From positions 1 through 40,388 of IMG/VR virus record IMGVR_UViG_3300042731_005376: a stretch of DNA of 40,388 nt; one strand, 5' to 3'. The notes under the pieces were generated by a model. That model saw only the letters and a list, made by a program, of their open reading frames with translations, did no database searches and was not told the origin of the DNA. How positions within the stretch are numbered: position 1 is the stretch's first letter; each line of letters begins with the position of its first letter. This DNA comes from a virus. Shown here piece after piece: positions 29,355 through 37,325 of this stretch. The position numbers were made by a program, and so were the translations under genes.

Positions 29355-29621
29355 TTATTGTGATTCTTCCCTGTTATTGTCTAATGTTTTTCTTCTTTTT
29401 ACGGATTTGGCTAATTTATCGATGTAATTAAGGGCTAATTTAAGATAGTTACGACAATGCTCGATCGGAATCTGTGAATAATCAGCCGTTTCGCGTATCG
29501 TGGCATCGGTAAAATAAGCAACATCATCGCGTTCAATGATTGCCCTTATAATTAACAGTCCCATCATGGTGCTGTAGGGATATTCTTCATCATCAATTTT
29601 TGGATAGTCATACTCTGTCAT
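29355..29621 (-). CDS. Hypothetical helical protein
   Basis: An 88-aa protein (from the ATG at 29621) with acidic N-terminus MTEYDYPKIDDEEYPYSTMM and helical remainder ending in a basic tail (KSVKRRKTLDN). A longer in-frame GTG start at 29681 would overlap the next gene. GAAAGGTG precedes the chosen ATG. It is last in a leftward five-gene cluster placed between the two terminase genes. Function unknown. The 29221-29354 gap upstream of its stop holds only a C-rich tract. Confidence 0.5.
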   Translation of the reverse strand: MTEYDYPKIDDEEYPYSTMMGLLIIRAIIERDDVAYFTDATIRETADYSQIPIEHCRNYLKLALNYIDKLAKSVKRRKTLDNNREESQ

Positions 29622-29673
29622 ATCAGCACCTTTCATAATTCCGATTGATTTTTCGGCACACTCCTCCAATATT

Positions 29674-29865
29674 TCAATCACATCGCCTCACAAATTCATC
29701 ACAGACACAGAACAAGCCCACCTCCATCTTATGCTGTTGGCAATATAGTTCGGCTTCGGTGACATTTCCGGCTTTTGTGTGAAATGTCACGCTTACGAAT
29801 TGGCAATGTACGCAGGACTCAGCCGTCCGGTAGTTGCTCTTTGTCGTCGATGGGTTCGGGAACAT
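29674..29865 (-). CDS. Small Cys-rich, probable zinc-binding protein
   Basis: A 63-aa protein with AESCVHCQFVSVTF, then LYCQQHKMEVGLFCVCDEF: five or six Cys plus a His in a CxxC...C..H...CxC layout, consistent with one zinc site. Short Cys-rich proteins ending in a CDEF-like motif are common in phage genomes. It starts inside the upstream gene. No function known. Confidence 0.5.
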   Translation of the reverse strand: MFPNPSTTKSNYRTAESCVHCQFVSVTFHTKAGNVTEAELYCQQHKMEVGLFCVCDEFVRRCD

Positions 29866-30166
29866 TTTCGGCCTCTTCGGGTGTCTCGTCGTCTTTTTTT
29901 ATTTCAATTTCTACACGTGATATTTGATCTTCTTTGACATTTTTAAAATCCCGCAATATGTCGGCATGAGTGCGACTGAAAAAACTATGACATTTATAGA
30001 GAAGGTCGACTTCCCCCTCCGGGGGCGATGGAAACTGTTTGACGTTGTGCCAGAACCGACAGACGGTTTCACAGGCACAATCGTGGCAATTATGCCCGGC
30101 ATTGGAATAAACCCGTCTGTCTCCATTGTTTTTAATCTTGATGTGAATAATCGTCGGATTGTTCAT
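29819..30166 (-). CDS. Cys-rich protein with acidic tail
   Basis: A 115-aa protein. The N-terminal half contains NAGHNCHDCACETVCRFWHN, a dense Cys/His cluster likely to bind zinc. The C-terminus is acidic (KKDDETPEEAENVPEP). AAGGAG precedes the ATG at 30166, which is preferred over an upstream in-frame start at 30199. It overlaps genes on both sides. Function unknown. Confidence 0.5.
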   Translation of the reverse strand: MNNPTIIHIKIKNNGDRRVYSNAGHNCHDCACETVCRFWHNVKQFPSPPEGEVDLLYKCHSFFSRTHADILRDFKNVKEDQISRVEIEIKKDDETPEEAENVPEPIDDKEQLPDG

Positions 30167-30452
30167 CGTTATTCTCCTTATCTTTTTTGAGTATCTCAAT
30201 AGAATTTAGACGTTCAACAATAAAATCCAATTCGTTTAACACGTCAAAGATCGCCTTATAAAGCGTGGGTGTGTTCGTGGGTTGTTCCTCAGCCAAACGT
30301 CGTACAACCGCCTCCATTGCGGGTCGGCTGTCTTTATGCCGTATAATCAGGGAAAGAATCTGCAATCCAGCGTTGAAGTGCAAAAAATGTTCGACGGTGT
30401 TAAACGAATAAATTTCATTCATACATTTTTGAACAGCCTCTTTATCGGTCAT
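30132..30452 (-). CDS. Hypothetical helical protein
   Basis: A 106-aa, wholly helical protein (MTDKEAVQKCMNEIYSFNTV, ending in acidic and Lys-rich KKDKENNDEQSDDYSHQD). AGAGAGGAAA precedes the ATG. Its downstream end overlaps the Cys-rich gene by 35 bp. It resembles phage accessory four-helix proteins, but no family is recognised. Confidence 0.5.
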   Translation of the reverse strand: MTDKEAVQKCMNEIYSFNTVEHFLHFNAGLQILSLIIRHKDSRPAMEAVVRRLAEEQPTNTPTLYKAIFDVLNELDFIVERLNSIEILKKDKENNDEQSDDYSHQD

Positions 30453-30478
30453 GGGTTTCCTCTCTTTTTAAATACGGC

Positions 30479-30500
30479 CCGTGGGGCGGGCACCCCACGG
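30479..30500 (-). terminator. GC-rich hairpin between leftward genes (attenuator-like)
   Basis: CCGTGGGG (30479-30486) pairs perfectly with CCCCACGG (30493-30500), with a 6-nt loop, in the 80-bp gap between two leftward genes. A weak T-rich sequence follows on the minus strand only after several bases, so it is an attenuator or processing hairpin rather than a strong terminator. Confidence 0.4.
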
Positions 30501-30532
30501 ACCTATGCGTAGCACCCAAAACGGGTTTGGGG

Positions 30533-30823
30533 TCAAATCATATATTCTATCGGCGGTGTGGAGGGTTTTTCTTTAATATGAATGCGTTGTGCCCCGGATA
30601 TATGGGCGGCTTTATTGAGAACATCGAGAAATTGCAGGGCGTGTTCGATATCTTGTTTCAAATAGTTTTTGGGCACCCCGGTTTGTTGGGACACCTCTAA
30701 AACAAAGTCGGAAAATCCGTCACAGCCAGTGCTGGCAATAAACGACGTCATGAGGTTAAATCCGTTGATAATGTGGCATGTCAACGGGTCTAATGGATTC
30801 ATGGAGGACTGAGAGAAACCCAT
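30533..30823 (-). CDS. Hypothetical helical protein, first gene of a leftward cluster
   Basis: A 96-aa protein: MGFSQSSMNPLDPLTCHIIN, then a helical central region (GVPKNYLKQDIEHALQFLDV) and a Pro-containing end. AAGAAAGGATGTGAT precedes the ATG. Its leader is about 160 nt and contains two inverted repeats (30851-30912 imperfect, 30923-30975 strong). Function unknown. Confidence 0.5.
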   Translation of the reverse strand: MGFSQSSMNPLDPLTCHIINGFNLMTSFIASTGCDGFSDFVLEVSQQTGVPKNYLKQDIEHALQFLDVLNKAAHISGAQRIHIKEKPSTPPIEYMI

Positions 30824-30922
30824 ATCACATCCTTTCTTAATTTAAGCTAAATAGGCCCCCCGACGCATTGGAGGTAGACCCTGTTCTACAACATGACGCC
30901 GAGGGGCTGACATTATGAATCA

Positions 30923-30975
30923 GATCAAACGGGGTGGGAATGTGTTCCTCAAAGAAGGGGTCACGCCGTTTGATC
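30923..30975. repeat. 10-bp inverted repeat in the leftward leader
   Basis: GATCAAACGG (30923-30932) is repeated inverted as CCGTTTGATC (30966-30975). A further GTG/CAC pairing and a small GGAA/TTCC hairpin lie within. It sits between the divergent promoter at 30985-31013 and the first leftward gene. A short in-frame ATG frame crosses it but looks non-natural. Confidence 0.5.
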
Positions 30976-30984
30976 CATGCGAAC

Positions 30985-31013
30985 ACCATATTATCATTGA
31001 CAACTGTTGTCAA
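30985..31013 (-). promoter_or_regulatory. Leftward promoter within a TTGACAA palindrome; divergent control of the terminase operon
   Basis: TTGACAA-CTG-TTGTCAA spans 30997-31013. On the minus strand TTGACA (31013-31008), 17 bp, then TATGGT (30990-30985) gives a good promoter for the leftward gene cluster. On the plus strand the mirror TTGACA (30997-31002) with TTTTAT about 18 bp on could start the terminase operon. ATTCTCAT and GAGAAAAAGTGAGA follow at 31036-31073, as in the lysogeny switch. Confidence 0.55.
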
Positions 31014-31093
31014 ATATATTTTTTATTTCTCTAAAATTCTCATATAGTGATATAGTGCGAGAAAAAGTGAGACTCCGACAAAGGAGACCTGAT

Positions 31094-31324
31094 ATGCCGA
31101 ATATGCTTGAAATTGCTCGGCTCTTGACGATGGGGGCCAAAAGCCCGGTTCCCAAGCGTAAGCGACGCATTTTAAAAGACGCTGTAAAAGAGCTTGATCG
31201 ACTTGAATCGTACAAAACCGCTCGAACCAAGGTCATTGAAAAGGCCACGGGTGCGAAAAGCGATATTGAAAAGCGAAAAAAAGAGGTGGCACGTCAGGCC
31301 CGCAAAAAACTCAAGGGCCAGTGA
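31094..31324 (+). CDS. Small basic helical protein preceding the terminase
   Basis: A 76-aa, very basic, helical protein (MPNMLEIARLLTMGAKSPVP, then EKRKKEVARQARKKLKGQ). AAGGAG precedes the ATG at 31094. The stop overlaps the start of the large terminase gene, so it is co-translated. It could be a DNA-binding packaging accessory. No family recognised. Confidence 0.5.
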   Translation: MPNMLEIARLLTMGAKSPVPKRKRRILKDAVKELDRLESYKTARTKVIEKATGAKSDIEKRKKEVARQARKKLKGQ

Positions 31325-33030
31325 TGAACAGTGAGGCTCTACAACAAGTTGAATTGATGTGTAGGTCTCATGCCGCCTATTGGGCCAAGACCAACCATAT
31401 CCGCTTATCCAATGGCCAGCCTTTTTGCACCGACGGTCGTGAGTACCAAGTCGCGTTTATGCACGACGATGCCCCCGAGAAATGTTACATGAAGGCCACC
31501 GGGTGCGGGGTGTCGGACGCTGAAATCCTTGAATGCCTGCATGGGATGATTTACGGCCGGTATGAACAGGGGGTGTTGTATGGGTTCCCCAACGATGGGG
31601 ATATGATGGATTATTCCAAGACCCGCTGGAATCCTCTCATTCAGTTTAATCCTTCGCAGATTGGAAAGTACCTGACCATTGGCGGCCGCAAGACCGATGC
31701 CGCCGATGTCAAGCGGATTCGTAGTGCTAATTTGTACTTGCGGGGGTTGCGGATGATGCCCACCGCCGACGGTGAAAGCCGTCAATCCGTGGCCGCCACC
31801 GGTATTCACGTCGATAAAGCGGTACTGGATGAAGTGGATCAGATGGAGGAGGAAATCATCGGCAAGGTTCGGGGGCGGCTGTCCAATGCCCACATCGATG
31901 GGATCAAGGGCAAGTCACAGATTGTGTATATCGGCAATCCCTCCGATGAAGACCGGGGTATTGATTCGTTGTGGTCCGGATCGGATCAGCGGTTCTGGTA
32001 TCGCAAGTGCCCGTGTGGCGGCTGGACCTGTGCGGAAATTGAGTTTTTTAATGACCCTGAAAAGTGCATAGGATTCTACCCGGATCGGATTGCCCGGATG
32101 GAGAACTATCAGCCCACCGGGTACATACGGTGTACCCAATGTGGCAAGCCCGTCAGCCAGCGGATCGGGACATGGGTGCCCACCAAAAAAGAAAACCGTC
32201 GTCGACATGGGTTTAACTGGTCGTATCTGACCAGCGAATCTCAAGACCCCGCTCATGTTTTGAACTGTTATCGCCATCCCCCTGAAAACAATCTCGGCGA
32301 TGTGGTGCGGCTGATGTTGGGCCGGGCGTATTCGTCTCAAGATGAAAAACTTCGCAAGGAAAATGTATACAGTTGTTGCGGTAACGAGGGGATGCCGGAT
32401 TCTCACGACGGTCCTTGTGCAATGGGGGTGGACAATGATGATAAAAAGCACGTTGTGATCGGCGTGCGGACCGGCGGGGAGACCTACAAAGTTATCCGGG
32501 TCTTTGTACTGGATGATGTTACCCAAAATCGATTTGCTCAATTACTGGATATTATTCAACGGTACCGGGTCAAATCCTGTGTCACGGATTTGCGGCCCAA
32601 TGCCGACGCGGCACGGGAATTTCAAAAGGCCGCGATTCGGTATGGATGCCGCGTCTGGTTGTGTGAGTACACCGATTCGCCCATGCAGGATGTTAATTTT
32701 CTGGATACCAATGGGATCGTCAAGGTCTACCGGACGGGGATTTTTGATTATACCCATCGGATCATTACATCCAGCCAGATCGTTTTCCCCCGCCGATCCC
32801 GGCTGATCGATGATTTTGCTCAGCAGTGTTGCAACTGTGTCAAGAGCAAGGAAATCGACAAACGCAAACGCATAACGATTTATCGCTATAAGAAAACCGG
32901 CAATGGAAATGACCATTTCCGCAATGCGTTGAATTATTTTTCGGTGGCCTCGTTGAAGGTGGGCCAAAGTCACGACCGTCGGTTTGGTCAAACCAAGGAA
33001 GATTGTATTATGGAATACGCTGTTTTTTAG
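31324..33030 (+). CDS. terL: Terminase large subunit
   Basis: A 568-aa protein. Near the N-terminus YMKATGCGVSDAEILECL is a degenerate Walker A P-loop. DKAVLDEVDQME is the Walker B with catalytic acid. The middle has a zinc-finger-like insert (CPCGGWTC, then CTQCGKPV). The nuclease half shows the RNase H-type acids in MGVDNDDKKHVVIG, CVTDLRPNADAAREF and NDHFRNALNYF. It pumps and cuts DNA during packaging. The ATG at 31324 overlaps the previous stop. The layout resembles GpA/TerL-type proteins. Confidence 0.88.
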   Translation: MNSEALQQVELMCRSHAAYWAKTNHIRLSNGQPFCTDGREYQVAFMHDDAPEKCYMKATGCGVSDAEILECLHGMIYGRYEQGVLYGFPNDGDMMDYSKTRWNPLIQFNPSQIGKYLTIGGRKTDAADVKRIRSANLYLRGLRMMPTADGESRQSVAATGIHVDKAVLDEVDQMEEEIIGKVRGRLSNAHIDGIKGKSQIVYIGNPSDEDRGIDSLWSGSDQRFWYRKCPCGGWTCAEIEFFNDPEKCIGFYPDRIARMENYQPTGYIRCTQCGKPVSQRIGTWVPTKKENRRRHGFNWSYLTSESQDPAHVLNCYRHPPENNLGDVVRLMLGRAYSSQDEKLRKENVYSCCGNEGMPDSHDGPCAMGVDNDDKKHVVIGVRTGGETYKVIRVFVLDDVTQNRFAQLLDIIQRYRVKSCVTDLRPNADAAREFQKAAIRYGCRVWLCEYTDSPMQDVNFLDTNGIVKVYRTGIFDYTHRIITSSQIVFPRRSRLIDDFAQQCCNCVKSKEIDKRKRITIYRYKKTGNGNDHFRNALNYFSVASLKVGQSHDRRFGQTKEDCIMEYAVF

Positions 33031-33040
33031 GAGATAAATC

Positions 33041-33229
33041 ATGGGAAAGCCCAAAGCCCCCGAACCGCCGCCCCCGCCCCCGCCTGTAGCTCCGGCGGCT
33101 ACTGTAGAGGACACCGCCCCTGCTGGGGATGAAGCCATCACGCGAAAACGCCGTCAAGGTGGATATCGCAAGACGGTATTGACCGGATCGCTATCGCCGT
33201 CCAGCGGCAAAAAAACCGTATTAGGATAA
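33041..33229 (+). CDS. Small proline-rich protein preceding the portal
   Basis: A 62-aa protein beginning MGKPKAPEPPPPPPPVAPA, with a basic middle (RKRRQGGYRKTVLTG) and ending KKTVLG. Short Pro-rich proteins with a TVLTG or TLLG ending precede the portal gene in many podoviruses, and are thought to be minor head-tail proteins. TAGGAG precedes the ATG. Role not established. Confidence 0.65.
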   Translation: MGKPKAPEPPPPPPPVAPAATVEDTAPAGDEAITRKRRQGGYRKTVLTGSLSPSSGKKTVLG

Positions 33230-33233
33230 AATC

Positions 33234-34868
33234 ATGGACAATCGAGCCGTAGAAATCATTCAGGAATGGCAACGCGAAGATTCGGACGCCTCCGTGCCAA
33301 TGGCATTGTATCAACAGGTTGCCGATCACTTTATGCAACGGGAAAGCTCTATCCTCTCCCAAAAGACACCCGGAGAAGATAAATCCCTGCCGATCATTGA
33401 TCCCACCGGCCGCATTGCGTTTCAAAAGATGTGTGCCGGTCTGTCGTCGGTCTTGTTTCCGCCGGGGCAGTATTTTTGTCGATTGGCTCCTGAGTCTCAA
33501 GCGGAGTTTAACGGTAACACGATCAGTTATCTCAATCGCGTTACAGAGATTCTCCATACGGAACTATTTAAGCCCTCCTGTAATTTCATTTTGGAAATCA
33601 ACGAAACAATCATGTCATGGGCCGGATTCGGCACAGCGTGTATTTTTTCTGAATGGAATAACGATCTGTTGAGTTTGAATTTCAAAGATTGGGACGTAGC
33701 GAATTTCCGTTTCGGTGTGGATGCCCGGGGCTATCCCAATCGTTGTCTGATCCGCTGGCAGTACACCGCCGAACAGGCGGTGCAACTGTTTGGGGACAAG
33801 GCCGGTCGATTGGTGATTGAAGCGGCTAACGATCCACGACGGCGACAGGATAAGTTTTATTATATCTGGCGGATTCGTCGTCGACCTGTTCGCAGTATGA
33901 AGTATGCCGACCGCTTGAATTTTGCCTATGAAAACCTGTGTGTCAATGAACGGGAGAAGATCGTAGTTGATGAAGGCGGGTTTCGTGAATTGCCTTATCA
34001 CATTGCCCGTTGGTTGACCAGCAGTCAGGAAAAATGGGGCTATGGGCAAGGGGTCTATGGTCTGTCGGCCGATAAGGAACTGCAACAACAAAAACGATCT
34101 TTGTTGTTGTGTGCCGATTTATCCAATAATCCTCCCCGTCAAACCTTGTCGTCCTTTGATGGCACGCCCAAAGTATATCCCGGGGCCAATAACATCGTCA
34201 CGGAAATGAACTCGATTCAGGCGTTGGACCGCAACCTGCATGGCAGTTTTCCGATCAGTAAAGATACGCTGGACATGACCAAACAGGATATCCGCAATAT
34301 CTTTTATGACAAGGTGTTCGCCCCACTGGATGAACTGACCGGGGATCGCCGGACCCGGTTGGAAATCGCCGAACGGATCAAGGCCGGATATCAGCAAGTG
34401 GTATTGCCAGCCACCCGATTTTACAACGAATGCCTGACGCCGCTGATCGAACGGTGTGTATTACTGTTGCTTCGCAATTACCGAATCCCCGCCCCGCCGC
34501 CGCAATTAGGTGGATTCAAGGTGGAATATTTGGGCCGCCTGGCGTTGGCATTGAAAGAACAAAACGCCGATGCGTTGCAACGCTATGTCGAGTTTTCGGC
34601 ATTGATGGAACAAGTGGTTCCTAATTTTACGGTCGATACAATCAATGTGGATCGGGCCGGTCGGAATATGGCAACCACGTTTGGGGTTAATGAATCGGAT
34701 TTGAATACCCCCGAAGAGCGGGATGCGTTAAGACAAGCTCGACAACAGAAAGAACAACAAATGCAGGCGATGATGGCCGCCCAGGCGATGGGCCAAGCCT
34801 ATCGAGATGGATCAGCCGCCCCGCAACCTGGATCACCTGCACAACAAATGTTGCAAGGAGTCGCCTGA
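33234..34868 (+). CDS. Portal (head-to-tail connector, T7 gp8-like)
   Basis: A 544-aa protein, close to the usual size of T7-type connectors. The N-terminal IDPTGRIAFQKMCAGLSSVL and FPPGQYFCRLAP, the middle VANFRFGVDARGYPN, and the helical end rich in Gln and Ala match the bacteriophage head-to-tail connecting protein family. Twelve copies form the ring through which DNA enters and leaves. It lies directly after terL and before the scaffold gene. Its stop overlaps the following small gene (TGATG). Confidence 0.9.
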   Translation: MDNRAVEIIQEWQREDSDASVPMALYQQVADHFMQRESSILSQKTPGEDKSLPIIDPTGRIAFQKMCAGLSSVLFPPGQYFCRLAPESQAEFNGNTISYLNRVTEILHTELFKPSCNFILEINETIMSWAGFGTACIFSEWNNDLLSLNFKDWDVANFRFGVDARGYPNRCLIRWQYTAEQAVQLFGDKAGRLVIEAANDPRRRQDKFYYIWRIRRRPVRSMKYADRLNFAYENLCVNEREKIVVDEGGFRELPYHIARWLTSSQEKWGYGQGVYGLSADKELQQQKRSLLLCADLSNNPPRQTLSSFDGTPKVYPGANNIVTEMNSIQALDRNLHGSFPISKDTLDMTKQDIRNIFYDKVFAPLDELTGDRRTRLEIAERIKAGYQQVVLPATRFYNECLTPLIERCVLLLLRNYRIPAPPPQLGGFKVEYLGRLALALKEQNADALQRYVEFSALMEQVVPNFTVDTINVDRAGRNMATTFGVNESDLNTPEERDALRQARQQKEQQMQAMMAAQAMGQAYRDGSAAPQPGSPAQQMLQGVA

Positions 34869-35005
34869 TGCCTAAAGCAATGGAACGCAAACTAAAAGCA
34901 CAGGCCCGTAAGCGGTTTGGATCAACCACCAGTGCCCGGGCCAGAGCGTATATTTATGGAACCATGCGAAAAACAGGTTGGAAACCGAAGCGAGAAAAAG
35001 AATGA
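34868..35005 (+). CDS. 45-aa basic phage protein
   Basis: An ATG overlapping the portal stop encodes MPKAMERKLKAQARKRFG, then ARAYIYGTMRKTGWKPKREK. This is a short, strongly basic peptide with a conserved GTMRKTGWKP ending that I recognise from many phage genomes next to head genes. Its own stop overlaps the next start. Function unknown; a DNA or scaffold contact is plausible. Confidence 0.7.
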   Translation: MPKAMERKLKAQARKRFGSTTSARARAYIYGTMRKTGWKPKREKE

Positions 35006-35253
35006 CCGCCGATCAGTTAAGTCGAGCCTACAAAGAATGTTTCGCCACACAAGCCGGACAGACCGTGCTGGATCATTTGGGTACGTTCTGTCTGGCGAAT
35101 TACAATCAGAACCCGGCTGATCCCACATCAACCAATCAGACCTATTACAACTTGGGAGCGTATGCCGTCTATCGCATGATCCAACATCAAATCAATATGA
35201 ATTTAGGCCAACGGGCCGAAGAATGTATTATGGAAACTGAGCAAGGAGAATAA
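35002..35253 (+). CDS. Bbp19-like phage protein
   Basis: An 83-aa protein: SRAYKECFATQAGQTVLDHL, then LGAYAVYRMIQHQIN. The opening (factor with x-AGQxVLxxL) and the aromatic-helix ending match Bbp19-type proteins located between portal and scaffold genes. The ATG at 35002 overlaps the preceding stop. Role unknown; probably a head-assembly accessory. Confidence 0.7.
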   Translation: MTADQLSRAYKECFATQAGQTVLDHLGTFCLANYNQNPADPTSTNQTYYNLGAYAVYRMIQHQINMNLGQRAEECIMETEQGE

Positions 35254-35254
35254 C

Positions 35255-36151
35255 ATGTCCGAAGAAACAACCCCGGCCGCCGTCACCCCCGAAGCAGGTC
35301 CATCGTTTATCAATACCGATGGGTCATTCAATGAAGGCTGGCAAAATCAGGTGATCCCCGAAGACATCCGAGGTCGCAATCAAATGTTATGGAGCGGGAT
35401 GAAAAGCGTCGATGATCTGATCCAGCACGTCGACAACCAGGATAAAGTTATCAGTCGGCAAAACAAGGGCGTTTACCCACCCGGCGAAAATGCCAATCCG
35501 CAGGAAATTCTGGCCTTTCATCGGGCTATTGGCGTACCGGAATCGCCGGACGGTTACACTCTGACCATCCCCGAAGGAGTTGAAAAGTATTATCAGGATG
35601 CCGAGTTGATGAACGAGGCCAAAGGGGTCATGCACCAGTTGGGGCTGACACCCAAGCAATTTGCCGGGATCATGGCGTTGGATGCCAAGCGAATGCAACA
35701 GGCCGAACAGGCCATGACCTCTGATCCGGTGGCTTTTTATGAGGAAGCGTTGGAATTGGCGATGCCGGTTATGAAACAACAGGCCGAAGCCGAATTGCGG
35801 GAAAAATGGGGCGATGCGTATGATACCCGGTTGCAGTTTGCCAATGCCGCCATCACCGAAAACACCGAAGAAGGTGAGCAACGGGACAAATTATTGGAAC
35901 GAATTGGCAACGATCCACTGGTTGCTGATTTTATCGCCACAATACACCACAAACACCATACGGAGTCCCACGGCGTGGATACGTCATTGGGTGAAGGCGG
36001 TAAATACATGAGTGTCGATCAACAGATACAATCGTTAATGAACAATCCACACTACATGGATGGCAAAACCAATCCTGTTGAGCATAAACGCATTATCGAA
36101 GAAGTGCAACGGCTCATGTTGCAAAAAAGTGGTGGAAAAATGTTGGAATAA
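35255..36151 (+). CDS. Scaffolding protein (T7 gp9-like)
   Basis: A 298-aa acidic, helical protein (Glu/Gln/Ala-rich) without hydrophobic segments. It contains NQMLWSGMKSVDDLIQHVDN, AFHRAIGVPESPDGYTLTIP and MDGKTNPVEHKRIIEEVQRL, patterns typical of podovirus capsid assembly proteins. It lies directly before the major capsid gene. Scaffolds guide capsid assembly and leave the shell before DNA fills it. AAGGAG precedes the ATG. Confidence 0.85.
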   Translation: MSEETTPAAVTPEAGPSFINTDGSFNEGWQNQVIPEDIRGRNQMLWSGMKSVDDLIQHVDNQDKVISRQNKGVYPPGENANPQEILAFHRAIGVPESPDGYTLTIPEGVEKYYQDAELMNEAKGVMHQLGLTPKQFAGIMALDAKRMQQAEQAMTSDPVAFYEEALELAMPVMKQQAEAELREKWGDAYDTRLQFANAAITENTEEGEQRDKLLERIGNDPLVADFIATIHHKHHTESHGVDTSLGEGGKYMSVDQQIQSLMNNPHYMDGKTNPVEHKRIIEEVQRLMLQKSGGKMLE

Positions 36152-36155
36152 GGGG

Positions 36156-36354
36156 TTGACAAAATAAAATATCTGACATAGTGTGTCATATACAACTTAA
36201 ATCACGGGCAAATCTGCAAGAACCCGCGTTGACCGCCTGAAAGTGGGCCGTTGACCGAACGCTAAACGCAGGTAGAACCTGTTGAGTATCTACTCAAAGG
36301 CAAATCACCGAAAAAGGCATTAACTAAATTTAAAACCTTTTAGGGGATAGACCT
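36156..36354 (+). promoter_or_regulatory. Internal promoter and structured leader of the major capsid gene
   Basis: TTGACA (36156-36161), 17 bp, then TAGTGT gives a weak promoter, overlapped by palindrome TGACA-TAGTG-TGTCA (36174-36188). The leader of about 170 nt contains GCAAATC (36208), two GTTGACCG copies (36228, 36250), GTTGACCGAACGCTAAAC, and hairpin TTGAGTA-TC-TACTCAA near 36281-36296. Several of these motifs recur at 13857-13924. Separate expression of a major virion protein is expected; the structured leader is notable. Confidence 0.5.
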
Positions 36355-37281
36355 ATGAGTTTGCAGATACCCGTTGCTTTCGTAGATCAATACAAAGCAA
36401 ACATCCTCATGCTTTCGCAACAGAAGCAATCTGTTTTGCGTAAGACTGTCATGCCCGAAGCCATGACAGGCGATACCATGTTTATCGAACGGTTAGCCAA
36501 GAAAGACCCGCAAAAACGAACGACACGACATGGGGCGACACCGATTTCCGACGCGACGCATGATCGGCGTAAATTGACCATTGTCGATTATGAAGTCCCA
36601 GCGGATTTGATTGATAAGCAGGATCGGCTAAAGATGCTGATTGATCCGCAAAGTGCGTATGCACAAAATCAGGTCAGCGGTCTGAATCGGGCGATTGATG
36701 ATGAAATTATTTCCGCTTTGGGTGGGACGGTCTATACCGGACATACCGGCTCGACAGCGGTCAACTATTATGCCACCGGTGAAATGCGGCTGATTGCCGG
36801 GGATGGCTCTGTTGTTGCCGCAGGTTCCGCCCACAGTGACACTACTGCCACGGGACTGACCATCGCCAAGCTGTTGACATGTAAGCAATTACTGGACGAT
36901 GCTGAAATTGATCCCATGCGGCGTCGGTACTTTGTGTGCAACCCGTATAACATCAACCAGTTGCTTAACACCACGGAAGTCAAGAGCGTCGACTATAACA
37001 ACGTCCGGGCATTGGCACAGGGCCAAATCAACACCTTCATGGGGTTTGAATTTTTGATGTCGACCCGTCTGGTGACCGACGGCACCGAAACCGACTGTAA
37101 ACATTGCTATGCGTTTGCTGAAAACTCCATCACGTTTTCATCCCAAGAAGAACCGTCTGTGAGTGTTAGTATTCGACACGATTTAAGCGATTGCGTTCAA
37201 ATATATACAACGATGTCCTGTGGTGCGGTTCGCAATGAAGGCCCGGCGGTGATTGAAATCAATCTCAAGACCAGTGCGTAA
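36355..37281 (+). CDS. Major capsid protein
   Basis: A 308-aa protein of the podovirus capsid family: the N-terminal VDQYKANILMLSQQKQSVLR, TMFIERLAKKDPQKRTTRHG and the C-terminal SVSIRHDLSDCVQIYTTMSC are typical of T7-supergroup-like environmental phages. It forms the HK97-fold shell. Position after the scaffold gene confirms the role. A strong GGGGATAG site precedes the ATG. It has its own promoter and leader region. Confidence 0.9.
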   Translation: MSLQIPVAFVDQYKANILMLSQQKQSVLRKTVMPEAMTGDTMFIERLAKKDPQKRTTRHGATPISDATHDRRKLTIVDYEVPADLIDKQDRLKMLIDPQSAYAQNQVSGLNRAIDDEIISALGGTVYTGHTGSTAVNYYATGEMRLIAGDGSVVAAGSAHSDTTATGLTIAKLLTCKQLLDDAEIDPMRRRYFVCNPYNINQLLNTTEVKSVDYNNVRALAQGQINTFMGFEFLMSTRLVTDGTETDCKHCYAFAENSITFSSQEEPSVSVSIRHDLSDCVQIYTTMSCGAVRNEGPAVIEINLKTSA

Positions 37282-37325
37282 TCGTAGTAAAAAAAACGAA
37301 ACTCTTTTTCTTAGGAGTTATTACA

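Noticed and set aside
31405-32541. Long open frames antisense to the terminase and portal genes (31405-31893, 31915-32541, 33615-34091)
   Set aside because: Shadow frames created by codon bias of the true genes; no ribosome-binding sites or family-like sequence.
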